Under the pieces are notes generated by a model. It ran no database searches. It was given only the letters and a program-made list of their open reading frames with translations, and was not told the DNA's origin. A stretch of DNA of 64,000 nt, taken from the NCBI RefSeq assembly GCF_000226255.1, contig NZ_AGFG01000060.1, forward strand, positions 62,001 to 126,000, written 5' to 3'. The position numbers and the translations under genes are program-made. This stretch comes from Desulfovibrio sp. A2 (GTDB lineage: Bacteria > Desulfobacterota > Desulfovibrionia > Desulfovibrionales > Desulfovibrionaceae). Below, piece after piece: positions 35,889 through 45,286 of this stretch. Position 1 is the first letter of the stretch; every line of letters starts with the position of its first letter.

Positions 35889-37012
35889 GGGGCCTCCCGG
35901 GGGGTGGTGTTGACGATGTGCACGTCCACCCCCACCGCATCGTGCAGGAAATCGAGGATGAACGACCCGCGCAGCCGTTCGCGCAGCGGCGACAGGCGCG
36001 ACTTGCCGAACACCGCGTGGCGCACGTTGCGTTCGCTGGCGAAGTTCACCAGCGCCTCGGGCACGTCGTGGCCTTCCAGTTGCACCACCTCGGCCCCCAG
36101 CAGCGCGGCCAGGCGCAGGTTGTTCTGCAGCACCCGTTGCAGCCCGGCGTCGATGCGGGTGGGGGTTTCGCTGGGGCGGCGCACGTACACCACGTAGCAC
36201 GGCGAGCCGAACTGGCTGGCCATGCGCATGCCCTTGCGGATGAGCGTTTCCGCGTCGGTGGGGTCGGAACTCAGGGCCACCATCACCGCCTCCACGGCAT
36301 CCCCTGCCGCCTCGCGCGACAACAGGCCCTGTTCGGTGATCTTGCGCACCTGGTCGCCCGATGCCTCGCGCAGGCACAGTTCGCGCAGCAGCGAAAGGTT
36401 CTGGTAGGTGAAGAACCCCACCAGCGCCCGTTCGGCCTGTTCCGGCCCGTAGATCTTGCCAAGGCGCAGCCGCTCGCGCAGTTCCTCCTTGGTCACGTCC
36501 ACGTTCACCACCTGGTCGGCGCGGTGCAGCACCGCATCGGGCAGCCGTTCGCGCACCGGGATGCCGGTCACCGTCTCCACCCGCTCGGCCACCGCCTCCA
36601 GGTGCTGGACGTTCAGCGTGGTGATGACGTTGATGCCCGCCTCCATGATGTCCAGCACGTCGCGGTAGCGCTTGGGGTTGGGCGAACCCGCCGCGTTGGT
36701 GTGGGCCAGTTCGTCCACCAGGGCCACCTGCGGGCGGCGGGCCAGCACGGCGGGCACGTCCACCTCGGGGAACAGGGCGTCGCCCACCCGGCACAGGCGC
36801 GGGGGCACGGTTTCCAGCCCCTCCATGAGGGCGGCGGTTTCCGGGCGGCGGTGCGGCTCCACGTAGCCGATGACCACGTCGAACCCCGCCTGCCGCAGCC
36901 GGTGGCCTTCCTGGAGCATGGCGTAGGTCTTGCCCACGCCCGCCGCGTAGCCAAGGTAGACCTTCAGCGAGCCTTGCCGCTTGCGGGCCAGGAGTTCCGC
37001 GAAACCTTCCAT
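35885..37012 (-). CDS. kdpD: KdpD N-terminal sensor protein (KdpD plus Usp domains, no kinase)
   Basis: The 375-residue cytoplasmic protein contains the KdpD N-terminal domain (Walker A-like GYAAGVGKT, ALVDELAHTN and TTLNVQHLEAV) followed by a Usp domain (about 245-375). It stops before any membrane or kinase part. E. coli KdpD has these modules and the kinase in one chain of about 890 residues. Here the kinase is the next gene, translationally coupled. It should regulate kdpFABC in response to potassium or turgor. ATG 37012 has AGGAGA upstream. Confidence 0.92.
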   Translation of the reverse strand: MEGFAELLARKRQGSLKVYLGYAAGVGKTYAMLQEGHRLRQAGFDVVIGYVEPHRRPETAALMEGLETVPPRLCRVGDALFPEVDVPAVLARRPQVALVDELAHTNAAGSPNPKRYRDVLDIMEAGINVITTLNVQHLEAVAERVETVTGIPVRERLPDAVLHRADQVVNVDVTKEELRERLRLGKIYGPEQAERALVGFFTYQNLSLLRELCLREASGDQVRKITEQGLLSREAAGDAVEAVMVALSSDPTDAETLIRKGMRMASQFGSPCYVVYVRRPSETPTRIDAGLQRVLQNNLRLAALLGAEVVQLEGHDVPEALVNFASERNVRHAVFGKSRLSPLRERLRGSFILDFLHDAVGVDVHIVNTTPREAP

Positions 37013-37049
37013 AGTCTCCTCTTCGACCGCGCGACGGCCGCGCGCTCCG

Positions 37050-37157
37050 GGGTTTCGCCCTCCGGCTGCGTCAGATTCGCCTTTTACTCCGGTCACGCTC
37101 CATCAGAGTGCGCTCGCCTTCGTAAAAGGCGCATCTTTCTTGCCGGAGAACGAAAGC
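37050..37157 (+). repeat. Structured intercistronic repeat, copy A (between kdpC and kdpD)
   Basis: The inner arms CGCCTTTTAC (37078-37087) and GTAAAAGGCG (37122-37131) flank a 34-nt loop that begins TCCGGTCACG and ends CTCGCCTTC. The stem resumes outward as AGAT/ATCT and CTCCGGC/GCCGGAG. The loop matches those of copies B (47684-47815) and C (41849-41938), while the arms differ. The orientation given is that of the loop sequence. Confidence 0.75.
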
Positions 37158-37243
37158 CCTGTCGCGCGGGGAAGGGCGCGGTGCGCCTGACTGTGGTGTC
37201 GGCGGTCCTTCGGTTTTTTGAAAGACCTGCCGCACGGCGCGTC

Positions 37244-37852
37244 CTAGTTGCCTTCTGCCCGTCCGCCCGCCAGCGCGTCCAGGGCCAGGTTCAGGCGCAG
37301 CACGTTGACGCGCGGCCCGCCGAACAGGGCCAGTTCCGGTCCTTCCACGTGCGTTTCCACCAGCGCGGCCACGGTTGTGACGGGCAGTCCGCGCGCGGCG
37401 GCCACCCGGGCCACCTGCATGCGCGCCCCGTCCGGGCTGATGTGCGGGTCCAGCCCGCTGGCCGAGGCGGTAACCATGTCGGGCGGCAGGGGGGCCTTCC
37501 AGTCCGGGTTTTCCGCGCGCAGGGCGGCGGCGCGGGCCACCATGGACTCCGCCAGGGCACGGCTGGTGGGGCCAAGGTTGGACCCGCCGGAGGCCGAGGC
37601 GTCGTAGCCGTTTTCCCCGGCGGCGGACGGCCTGCCGTGGAAGTACCCGGCCCCGGCGAAGGCCTGCCCGATCAGTTCGGAACCGACCACCCGGCCACCC
37701 GCTGGCCGGTCATCCACCAGCACGGGCGATCCGTTGGCCCTGTGGGGCATGAGTGCCTGCGCCGCACCTGTCACCAGTATAGGGTACGCGCCGCACAGCA
37801 CGGCCGCAAGCAGCAGGGTGACCACAAGGGATTGTCTGACGAGGGTGAGCAT
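37244..37852 (-). CDS. kdpC: KdpC, potassium-transporting ATPase subunit C
   Basis: The 202-residue protein has one N-terminal transmembrane helix (SLVVTLLLAAVLCGAYPIL) and the KdpC periplasmic domain. That domain has the conserved GSELIGQAF, YFHGRPSA, GGSNLGPTS, LDPHISPDGA and VNVLRLNLALD. KdpC stabilises the KdpFABC complex and aids potassium binding. I chose ATG 37852 because AAAGGAG lies six bases upstream. The ATG at 37858 would overlap that site. It lies 21 bases after kdpB. Confidence 0.95.
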   Translation of the reverse strand: MLTLVRQSLVVTLLLAAVLCGAYPILVTGAAQALMPHRANGSPVLVDDRPAGGRVVGSELIGQAFAGAGYFHGRPSAAGENGYDASASGGSNLGPTSRALAESMVARAAALRAENPDWKAPLPPDMVTASASGLDPHISPDGARMQVARVAAARGLPVTTVAALVETHVEGPELALFGGPRVNVLRLNLALDALAGGRAEGN

Positions 37853-37873
37853 GAACATCTCCTTTGCCTGCCG

Positions 37874-39961
37874 CTACACCAGCCCAAGGGCGGTGATGAG
37901 CAGGTCGATGCACTTGATGCCGACGAACGGGGCCACCAGCCCGCCAAGGCCGTACACCAGCAGGTTGGCGCGCAGGGCATGGGCCGTCCCGCGCGGGCGG
38001 TAGCGCACCCCGCGCAGGGCCAGCGGGATGAGCGCCACGATGATCAGCGCGTTGAAGATCACGGCCGAGAGCACCGCGCTTTCCGGGCTGGTCAGGCGCA
38101 TCAGGTCCAGCGCGCCCAGTTGCGGCAGCGAGGCGGCGAACAGCGCGGGAATGATGGCGAAGTACTTGGCCACGTCGTTGGACACGCTGAAGGTGGTCAG
38201 CGCCCCGCGCGTGATCAGCAGTTGCTTGCCGATCTCCACGATTTCGATGAGCTTGGTGGGGTCGGAGTCGAGGTCGATCATGTTGCCCGCCTCGCGCGCG
38301 GCCTGGGTGCCGGTGTTCATCACCAGCCCCACGTCCGACTGGGCCAGCGCGGGGGCGTCGTTGGTGCCGTCGCCGGACATGGCCACCAGTCGCCCCCCCT
38401 TTTGCAGGTCTACGATGAGGTGCAGTTTGTCCTCGGGTTTGGCTTCGGCCAGGAAGTCGTCCACGCCCGCCTCGGCGGCGATGGCCTTGGCCGTCAGGCG
38501 GTTGTCGCCGGTGATCATCACCGTGCGGATGCCCATGGCCCGGATGCGCTCGAAGCGGTCGCGCATGCCCGGCTTCACCACGTCCTTCAGGTGGATGACG
38601 CCCAGCACGCCCGAGGCGGAGCAGGCCACCACCAGCGGGGTGCCGCCCTGGGTGGCGATGGCGTCGGCCAGTCGATGGGCCTCGTCCCTGCGGGCGGCGC
38701 GCTGGTTCTCCATCCCTGTTTCGCCCGGCAGGTCCAGGCCATCCACCCAGGCCAGCACCGCGTCGGCCGCGCCCTTGCGCAACTGGCGGCCGGGCAGGTC
38801 GATGCCGCTCATGCGGGTCTGCGCGGTGAAGGGGATGCGTCGCGCGTCCCCGTGGTGCGCGTGGTCGCCGTGCCCCTCGGCCTCGCCGCCCTGCGCGCGG
38901 GCCAGTTCCACGATGGAGCGGCCCTCCGGGGTTTCGTCGCCGGACGAGGCCAGCAGTGCGGCGTGCACCAGTTCCGCGCGGTCCACGCCATCCAGCGGCG
39001 CGAAGTCGGCGGCCATGCGGTTGCCAAGGGTGATGGTGCCGGTCTTGTCCAGCAGCAGCACGTCCACGTCGCCCGCCGCCTCCACCGCGCGGCCAGACAT
39101 GGCCAGCACGTTGCGCCGCAGCAGGCGGTCCATGCCCGCGATGCCGATGGCCGCCAGCAGCCCGCCGATGGTGGTGGGGATCAGGCACACCAGCAGGGCG
39201 ATCAGCACCACCACGCTCACGTTGGCCCCGTGGAACAGGGCGAAGGGCTTCAGGGTGACCACCGCCAGCAGGAAGACCAGGGTAAGCCCGGCCAGCAGGA
39301 TGTTCAGGGCGATCTCGTTGGGGGTCTTCTGGCGCTCCGCGCCCTCCACCAGGGCGATCATCCGGTCCAGGAACGACTTGCCCGGCTCCTGCGTCACGCG
39401 GATCACCAGCCGGTCGGACAGCACCGTGGTGCCGCCGGTGACCGCGCTGCGGTCGCCGCCGGATTCGCGCACCACCGGGGCCGATTCGCCGGTGATGGCC
39501 GATTCGTCCACGGCGGCGGCCCCTTCCACCACGGTGCCGTCGGCGGGTATCACCTGGCCCGCCTTCACCACCACCAGGTCGGCGGGGACAAGGGCCGAGG
39601 CGGACACCTCTTCGGTGGTTCCGCCGTCACGCAGGCGAAAGGCCGGGGTGTCGCGCCTGGCGTTGCGCAGGGTGTCGGCCTGGGCCTTGCCGCGCCCTTC
39701 GGCCAGGGCCTCGGCGAAGTTGGCGAACAGCACCGTGGCCCACAGCCACAGGCTGATCTGCCCGCCAAAGGCCGCGCGGGCCGACCATCCGTCAAGGGCC
39801 AGGTCGTGCAGGAAGGCGGCGGTGGTCAGCAGGCTGCCCGCGCCCACCACGAACATGACGGGGTTTCTGGCCAGCACGCGCGGGGCCAGCTTGCGGAAGG
39901 CGTCCGCCGTGGCGCGGCGGTACAGGGCGGGGTCGTGCGAGAGGGGGCGTGTGCGTTTCAT
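37874..39961 (-). CDS. kdpB: KdpB, potassium-transporting P-type ATPase
   Basis: The 695-residue P-type ATPase has the phosphorylation motif DKTGT (in [15 protein letters not shown]). It also has GESAPV in the actuator domain (AITGESAPV) and the hinge motif [13 protein letters not shown] with MITGDN before it. It energises K+ uptake through KdpA. The length matches the family (about 680). It is in a tight operon, with kdpA upstream by 21 bases and kdpC downstream by 21. ATG 39961 has GAAGG upstream. Confidence 0.97.
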   Translation of the reverse strand: MKRTRPLSHDPALYRRATADAFRKLAPRVLARNPVMFVVGAGSLLTTAAFLHDLALDGWSARAAFGGQISLWLWATVLFANFAEALAEGRGKAQADTLRNARRDTPAFRLRDGGTTEEVSASALVPADLVVVKAGQVIPADGTVVEGAAAVDESAITGESAPVVRESGGDRSAVTGGTTVLSDRLVIRVTQEPGKSFLDRMIALVEGAERQKTPNEIALNILLAGLTLVFLLAVVTLKPFALFHGANVSVVVLIALLVCLIPTTIGGLLAAIGIAGMDRLLRRNVLAMSGRAVEAAGDVDVLLLDKTGTITLGNRMAADFAPLDGVDRAELVHAALLASSGDETPEGRSIVELARAQGGEAEGHGDHAHHGDARRIPFTAQTRMSGIDLPGRQLRKGAADAVLAWVDGLDLPGETGMENQRAARRDEAHRLADAIATQGGTPLVVACSASGVLGVIHLKDVVKPGMRDRFERIRAMGIRTVMITGDNRLTAKAIAAEAGVDDFLAEAKPEDKLHLIVDLQKGGRLVAMSGDGTNDAPALAQSDVGLVMNTGTQAAREAGNMIDLDSDPTKLIEIVEIGKQLLITRGALTTFSVSNDVAKYFAIIPALFAASLPQLGALDLMRLTSPESAVLSAVIFNALIIVALIPLALRGVRYRPRGTAHALRANLLVYGLGGLVAPFVGIKCIDLLITALGLV

Positions 39962-39982
39962 GGCGTTGGTACCTTCATCCGG

Positions 39983-41764
39983 CTAGTACAGCCGACCTTC
40001 GAGCATTTGCAGATGTTCCACGATGGGGCCCAGCGACAGGGCGGGCAGGTAGGTGAGCGCGCCCACGATGAGGATGACGGCGGTCAGCAGCAGGGCGAAG
40101 GTTGCCCCTTCCACGGGGAACGAGGCGTCGGTGATGGGGCGCGGCCTGCGCGCGGCCAGCGAACCGGCCACGGCCAGCATGGGCAGCATGACGCCGAAGC
40201 GCCCGATAAGCATGGCCGCCGCCGTGGTCAGGTTGAATGCCGGGCTGTTCGCGGCAAGCCCGGCGAAGGCGCTGCCGTTGTTCTGCGAGGCCGAGCTGTA
40301 GGCGTAGAGCAGTTCGGAGAAGCCGTGCGCGCCCGCATTGGCCAGGGCCTGCGGCCCCCAGCCCACGGCGGCCAGCGCGGTGAAGCCCAGCAGCGGCAGG
40401 GCGGGCAGCAGCAGGGCCGCCACGGCCAGGGTCACCTCGCGCCCTTCGATGCGCTTGCCGAGGTAGTCCGGCGTGCGGCCCACCATCAGCCCGGCCAGGA
40501 ACACGGTAAGGATGATGAACAGCACCATGCCGTACAGGCCGGAGCCCACGCCGCCGAAGATGATTTCACCCAGTTGCATGTTCAGCAGGGTCACCAGCCC
40601 GCCCAGCGGGGTCAGGCTGTCGTGCATGGCGTTCACCGCGCCGCACGAGGCGTCGGTGGTGATGGTGGCGAACAGGGAAGAGGCGAACACGCCGAAGCGC
40701 ACTTCCTTGCCTTCCATGTTCGGGACGGGCGGGGGCGTGCTGGCGGGCATGGAGGCAGGGGTCGGGCTGACGCCGGGCGCGGCAATGGAGGCGGACGGGG
40801 CGGTGGTGGCGGCCCCGGCCTGCGCCATGGCCGGGGTGCCCCGATATTCGAAGTGGGCGGTCAGCAACACGCCCGCCAGGAACACACCGGCCATCACGCC
40901 CCACACCGTCCAGGCATGGCGGGGACGGCGCACGGCGGTGCCCAGTGTGAACACCAGCGCGCTGGGCAGCAGGAAGATGGCCAGCATCTGGATGAAGTTC
41001 GAAACGGCCGTGGGGTTCTCGAAGGGGTGCGCCGCGTTGGCGTTGAAGAACCCACCCCCGTTGGTGCCCAGCATCTTGATGATCACCTGCGAGGCCACCG
41101 GGCCCACGGCAATGGTCTGGGTCGCTCCTTCCGGCGTGACGGCGGTGAACGAGGCGGCGAAGGTCTGCACCATGCCCTGGCCCGCCAGCAGCAGCGCGCC
41201 GGGCACGCACAGCGGCAGCAGCACGTACAGCGTGGCGCGCACGAGGTCGGTCCAGAAGTTGCCGATGCCCTGTGCCTCCGCCCGGGCGATGCCCCGCGCC
41301 ACGGCCATGCATGCGGCCATGCCCACGGCGGCGGAGACGAAGTTCTGGTAGGTCAGCGCCACTGTCTGCGAAAGGTGGCTCATGGCGGTTTCGCCGCCAT
41401 AGGCCTGCCAGTTGGTGTTGGTGACGAAGCTGACGGCGGTGTTCAGGGCAAGGTCCCACGAGGGGGCCGGAAAGTTTTGCGGGTTCAGCGGCAGCACGTC
41501 CTGGAACAGCAGCACGCCGAAGGTCAGGCAGAAGCCCGTCAGGGTAAAGCCCAGCACGCAGGCTGCGTAGCGCTGCCAGGTGTGGTCGCGGGTGGGGTCC
41601 ACGCCCGCCGCCGCGTAGATCAGGCGTTCCACGGGGCCGAGCAGGGGGTGCAGCCAGGTGCGGCCGCCTTCCAGCACGCGGTGGATGTAGCGGCCCAACG
41701 GCGGCGAGACGGCGGCCAGTATGCCGAGGAACAGGGCCAGTTGCAGGTAGTCGCGCGGGGTCAT
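39983..41764 (-). CDS. kdpA: KdpA, potassium-binding channel-like subunit
   Basis: The 593-residue protein has about ten transmembrane helices and the four pseudo-repeats of KdpA. Selectivity-filter-like segments include TNTNWQAYGGE, GTNGGGFFNANAAHP and AYSSASQNNGSAFAG. KdpA selects and carries potassium within KdpFABC. ATG 41764 has CGGAGA upstream. The 281-bp gap to kdpF contains repeat copy C. Confidence 0.97.
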   Translation of the reverse strand: MTPRDYLQLALFLGILAAVSPPLGRYIHRVLEGGRTWLHPLLGPVERLIYAAAGVDPTRDHTWQRYAACVLGFTLTGFCLTFGVLLFQDVLPLNPQNFPAPSWDLALNTAVSFVTNTNWQAYGGETAMSHLSQTVALTYQNFVSAAVGMAACMAVARGIARAEAQGIGNFWTDLVRATLYVLLPLCVPGALLLAGQGMVQTFAASFTAVTPEGATQTIAVGPVASQVIIKMLGTNGGGFFNANAAHPFENPTAVSNFIQMLAIFLLPSALVFTLGTAVRRPRHAWTVWGVMAGVFLAGVLLTAHFEYRGTPAMAQAGAATTAPSASIAAPGVSPTPASMPASTPPPVPNMEGKEVRFGVFASSLFATITTDASCGAVNAMHDSLTPLGGLVTLLNMQLGEIIFGGVGSGLYGMVLFIILTVFLAGLMVGRTPDYLGKRIEGREVTLAVAALLLPALPLLGFTALAAVGWGPQALANAGAHGFSELLYAYSSASQNNGSAFAGLAANSPAFNLTTAAAMLIGRFGVMLPMLAVAGSLAARRPRPITDASFPVEGATFALLLTAVILIVGALTYLPALSLGPIVEHLQMLEGRLY

Positions 41765-41848
41765 GATGGTCTCCGGTATGGGGGCGGGTCCGACAGGGAT
41801 GGGGAGCCGGTCCGGAAGTGGGCGGCTTGGAGGGTGTCGTCACGAGTA

Positions 41849-41938
41849 GGATTTTTGTTCTCTGCCTTCGTCAGAACTGCTTTTTATGGAGGGAGTATGC
41901 TTTGATGGTATTTGACCGGAATAAAAAGCAGTTCTGAC
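41849..41938 (-). repeat. Structured intercistronic repeat, copy C (between kdpF and kdpA)
   Basis: The perfect 17-bp arms are TCAGAACTGCTTTTTAT (41871-41887) and its complement at 41921-41937, flanking a 33-nt loop (41888-41920). Read on the minus strand, the loop begins TCCGGTCA and ends CTCCCTCC, as in copies A and B. The flank GGATTTTTGTTC with CTGCC is also shared with copy B. Confidence 0.8.
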
Positions 41939-42045
41939 CTCTTTGCGCACGATGTCCGTAAGGCTCGCAAGCTCGCCCAACGGCCACGCTTCGCGCCCTT
42001 CGGGTCGGAAGGCAGTGGGCAAAAAGACATTCGTGGCGGCACCCT

Positions 42046-42135
42046 CTAGAATTTGTCGGGTCGAAACAACGCATACACAAGGTAGACGAACAGGCCCGCC
42101 GCGAAGGCGATGCCGATGGCGTCGTACAATTCCAT
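42046..42135 (-). CDS. kdpF: KdpF, small stabilising subunit
   Basis: The 29-codon frame encodes MELYDAIGIAFAAG, then LFVYLVYALFRPDKF, a single transmembrane helix ending in the basic/Pro RPDKF typical of KdpF. KdpF stabilises the KdpABC complex. It is the first gene of the operon, downstream of a sigma-54-like promoter. The distance to kdpA (281 bp) is larger than usual because of an inserted repeat element. Confidence 0.9.
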   Translation of the reverse strand: MELYDAIGIAFAAGLFVYLVYALFRPDKF

Positions 42136-42250
42136 GGTGCGCTCCGGCGCGCCCTGCCGGGCGCGGATGGGAGGTGCGCGGGGGCCGTTCCTGCATGTGG
42201 CAGCGGAGGAAGGCGAACCCGGCCCGGCGGGTGCCGGACGTCACCGGTAA

Positions 42251-42266
42251 AGCACGCGGCGTGCCA
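42251..42266 (-). promoter_or_regulatory. Sigma-54-type (-24/-12) promoter upstream of kdpF
   Basis: The minus strand reads TGGCACG-CCGC-GTGCT, a perfect -24 element. The invariant GG and GC are exactly ten bases apart. Transcription would begin about 105 bases before kdpF. The operon encodes its own sigma-54 activator, which supports this call. Confidence 0.65.
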
Positions 42267-42351
42267 AGGAAGGGCTGCGCGAGAAAAGCTTGCCGTGGCA
42301 GTGTGTTGCGCGTGCCGGTGCGAGGGGGAGAGGGCGGCGGGAAGGGGGCGC

Positions 42352-42393
42352 GGGATTACCTTTTGCAACGGGGATATTTCATTTTGTAATCCC
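42352..42393. promoter_or_regulatory. Inverted repeat between the kdp and sahR promoters
   Basis: GGGATTAC and GTAATCCC are separated by 26 AT-richer bases. It lies upstream of the kdp -24/-12 element at about activator-site distance, and upstream of sahR. It could be a binding site for the kdp activator, but this is conjecture. Confidence 0.35.
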
Positions 42394-42529
42394 GTGGCCG
42401 TGTCCCGGCAATGAAAATGCGCGGGGCCGGAATGAATGCCGCAGCCGCGTGGCGTGGGGGCATTCCCGCATCCGCCTGGGCCGTGCCGTGTCCTTTGGGC
42501 GCTGGGGAAGGCGCTGTATGCGCCATAGC

Positions 42530-42577
42530 GGATGCTTGCAAATCAAGTTTTCTTGATGTATGGATATCAAGGCATCC
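42530..42577 (+). promoter_or_regulatory. SahR-type operator (tandem palindromes) upstream of sahR
   Basis: ATCAAGTTTTCTTGAT (42542-42557) is a perfect palindrome. A second partial one (GATATCAAGGCATCC) follows, and the outer GGATGCTTG/CAAGGCATCC arms enclose both. SahR of Desulfovibrio is reported to bind tandem imperfect palindromes. Autoregulation of sahR, with control of ahcY downstream, is likely. Confidence 0.65.
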
Positions 42578-42642
42578 GGAAACGGTGCCCGGCGTGTGGA
42601 AAACCATGCGTCATAGTTCAAGAAATCCTGCGCGGGAATCTC

Positions 42643-43569
42643 ATGTCGGCAGCACTCGACTACTTCAAGGCCCTTTCCGACGACACCCGAATGCGGCTCA
42701 TGCACGTGCTGAACCGGCACGAGCTGAACGTGAACGAGTTGGTCTCCATTCTCGAAATGGGCCAGTCGCGCGTGTCGCGCCATCTCAAGATACTGACCGG
42801 GGCGGGGCTGCTGGTCTCGCGCCGCGACGGGCTGTGGGTGTTCTACGCCGCCCCGGCGGAGGGCGAGGGCCGCGACTTTCTGGACGCGGTGGCCCCGTTC
42901 ATCGCCGAGGACATGACCCTGCAGGGCGACATGGCCATGGCCGAGAAGATCATCGAGGAGCGGGCGCTGAAGACGCGCCAGTTCTTCAACGCCATTGCCG
43001 AGGACTGGGACGAGCTGAACCGCGAGGTGCTGGGCGAGTTCGACCTGGCCGGGGCGGTGGCCGAGGCCATGCCGCAGGCCCCGCGCTGCCGCGTGGCCGT
43101 GGACCTTGGCTGCGGCACCGGCACCGTGCTGGAACGCATGCTGCCCCGCGCCGAAGAGGTCATCGGCGTGGACGGTTCGCCGCGCATGCTGGAAATGGCC
43201 CGCCGTCGCATGGCCGACGCCGGGGCGCGCGTATCCCTGCGCATCGGCGAGCTGGACCACCTGCCCCTGCGCGATGGCGAGGCCGACTTCGCGTCCATCA
43301 ACATGGTGCTGCACCACCTGTCGGAGCCGGTGGCGGCCCTGCGCGAGATAGGCCGCACCCTGCGCACCGGGGGCTTGCTGTTTCTCAGCGATTTCGACCA
43401 CCACGACAACGAGCGCATGCGCAGCGACTACGGCGACCGCTGGCTTGGTTTCGACCGGGCCGCGCTGACGGCCCGCCTTTCCGAGGCGGGCTTTGCCGTG
43501 CGCAAGGCAGACCTGCGCGAAGTGCGCAACGGCTTGTCGCTGCACCTGATTTTGGCCGAGAAGGAATAA
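42643..43569 (+). CDS. sahR: SahR, ArsR-family regulator fused to a SAM-dependent methyltransferase domain
   Basis: The 308-residue protein has an ArsR-type winged helix (residues 1-95: [37 protein letters not shown]). A class I methyltransferase domain follows (motif [16 protein letters not shown], motif [13 protein letters not shown]). This architecture is that of SahR, which senses S-adenosylhomocysteine and represses methyl-cycle genes. The adjacent ahcY and the upstream palindromes support the assignment. ATG 42643 has a modest GGGAA upstream. In-frame start codons further upstream would run through the operator. Confidence 0.88.
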   Translation: MSAALDYFKALSDDTRMRLMHVLNRHELNVNELVSILEMGQSRVSRHLKILTGAGLLVSRRDGLWVFYAAPAEGEGRDFLDAVAPFIAEDMTLQGDMAMAEKIIEERALKTRQFFNAIAEDWDELNREVLGEFDLAGAVAEAMPQAPRCRVAVDLGCGTGTVLERMLPRAEEVIGVDGSPRMLEMARRRMADAGARVSLRIGELDHLPLRDGEADFASINMVLHHLSEPVAALREIGRTLRTGGLLFLSDFDHHDNERMRSDYGDRWLGFDRAALTARLSEAGFAVRKADLREVRNGLSLHLILAEKE

Positions 43570-43760
43570 CTTCCTTCCGGCATGCGCAACTATACTCCCG
43601 TAACCACGGCGACCGGGGTATGTCTTTCGGGGCAGGGGCGCGGCCGCGCCCTTTCCCGCACCACCCGTCCGGGGGCGCGGCGCGCCATGCGCCGCCCGCA
43701 GCCGCGCGGGCCCCTGTCCGCATCACCACAGCAACCAAATCCTTCCCTACGGAGGCACAC

Positions 43761-45200
43761 ATGACCGATGCCAAGCGGGCGCAAGCCCTGGACCTTTCCC
43801 TTGCCAACAAGGTGGCCGACATGGCCCTGGCCGACTTCGGCCACAAGGAAATGCAGCTTTCCGAGCGCGAAGTGCCGGGGCTGATGGAACTCATCCGCAT
43901 GTACGGCGTCAGCAAGCCGCTGAAGGGCCTGCGCGTCACCGGCTCCCTGCACATGACCATCCAGACGGCCATGCTCATCAAGACGCTGTACGAACTGGGC
44001 GCGGACATCCGCTGGGCCTCGTGCAACATCTTCTCCACCCAGGACCACGCGGCGGCGGCCATTGCCGATTCCGGCATGGCCAAGGTGTTCGCCTGGAAGG
44101 GCGAGACGCTGGAAGACTACTGGTGGTGCACCGAAATGGCACTGACCTGGCCCGACGGCAGCGGCCCCGACCTGCTGGTTGACGACGGCGGCGACGCCAC
44201 CCTGATGATCCACAAGGGCGTCGAGGTGGAAAACAACCCCGAACTGCTCAAGCAGGCCTACGACAACAAGGAATTCCAGATCATCATGGACCGCCTTGCC
44301 CTGGCCTACCAGAACGATCCGGGCCGCTGGCAGCGCGTGGCCGCCCGCGTGCGCGGCGTTTCTGAAGAAACCACCACGGGCGTGCACCGCCTGTACCAGC
44401 TGGAGCAGGAAGGCAAGCTGCTGTTCCCGGCCATCAACGTCAACGACTCGGTGACCAAGTCGAAGTTCGACAACCTGTACGGCTGCCGCGAATCGCTGGC
44501 CGACGGCATCAAGCGCGCCACCGACGTGATGGTGGCGGGCAAGGTGGTGGTGGTTGCGGGCTACGGCGACGTGGGCAAGGGCTGCGCCCAGTCCATGCGC
44601 GGCTTTGGCGCGCGCGTGCTGGTGACCGAAATCGACCCCATCTGCGCCCTGCAGGCGGCCATGGAAGGCTACGAAGTGACCACCATGGAAAAGGCCGTGG
44701 AAGAAGGCGACATCTTCGTCACCGCCACCGGCAACTACAAGGTCATCACCGGCGCGCACATGGAGGCCATGAAGGACGAGGCCATCGTCTGCAACATCGG
44801 CCACTTCGATAACGAAATCGACATGCACTACCTGGAAACCACCCCCGGCTGCACCTGCCTGAACATCAAGCCGCAGGTGGACAAGTGGACCCTGAAGTCG
44901 GGCCGCTCCATCATCGTGCTGGCCGAAGGCCGCCTGGTGAACCTGGGCTGCGCCACCGGCCACCCCAGCTTCGTCATGTCCAACAGCTTCACCAACCAGA
45001 CCCTGGCCCAGATCGAACTGGCCACCAACCCCGACCTGGAACGCAAGGTGTACATCCTGCCCAAGAAGCTGGATGAACAGGTGGCCCGCCTGCACCTGGC
45101 CCGCCTTGGCGTTACCCTGACCACCCTGTCCAAGGAGCAGGCCGACTACATCGGCGTGCCCGTGGACGGGCCGTACAAGCCGGGGCATTACCGGTACTAG
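43761..45200 (+). CDS. ahcY: Adenosylhomocysteinase (S-adenosylhomocysteine hydrolase)
   Basis: The 479-residue enzyme hydrolyses S-adenosylhomocysteine to adenosine and homocysteine, relieving product inhibition of methyltransferases. Diagnostic segments include [16 protein letters not shown], the NAD-binding [28 protein letters not shown] and the C-terminal [11 protein letters not shown]. The NAD-dependent fold and length match the family. CGGAGG precedes ATG 43761. It follows sahR by 191 bp and ends at a strong terminator. I looked for a SAH riboswitch in the gap and found no convincing one. Confidence 0.97.
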   Translation: MTDAKRAQALDLSLANKVADMALADFGHKEMQLSEREVPGLMELIRMYGVSKPLKGLRVTGSLHMTIQTAMLIKTLYELGADIRWASCNIFSTQDHAAAAIADSGMAKVFAWKGETLEDYWWCTEMALTWPDGSGPDLLVDDGGDATLMIHKGVEVENNPELLKQAYDNKEFQIIMDRLALAYQNDPGRWQRVAARVRGVSEETTTGVHRLYQLEQEGKLLFPAINVNDSVTKSKFDNLYGCRESLADGIKRATDVMVAGKVVVVAGYGDVGKGCAQSMRGFGARVLVTEIDPICALQAAMEGYEVTTMEKAVEEGDIFVTATGNYKVITGAHMEAMKDEAIVCNIGHFDNEIDMHYLETTPGCTCLNIKPQVDKWTLKSGRSIIVLAEGRLVNLGCATGHPSFVMSNSFTNQTLAQIELATNPDLERKVYILPKKLDEQVARLHLARLGVTLTTLSKEQADYIGVPVDGPYKPGHYRY

Positions 45201-45221
45201 CCGGAGCCGGACGAATGATTG

Positions 45222-45256
45222 GAACGCCCCCGGGCCACGCGCCTGGGGGCGTTCTT
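45222..45256 (+). terminator. Rho-independent terminator of ahcY
   Basis: GAACGCCCCC pairs with GGGGGCGTTC (one bulge near the loop) and is followed by TTTCGTT. Confidence 0.85.
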
Positions 45257-45286
45257 TCGTTGTTGCCCTGGGGGATGCCGGTCTGG

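Noticed and set aside
35918..41905. A nearly 2000-codon open frame on the plus strand across the kdp operon
   Set aside because: It is antisense to five well-supported kdp-operon genes, is His/Gln/Arg-rich with no motif, and arises from GC-rich codon bias.
43570..43760. Possible SAH or SAM riboswitch before ahcY
   Set aside because: I looked for the conserved SAH-motif core and the SAM folds and saw only GC-rich hairpins. SahR with its operator is sufficient to explain regulation.
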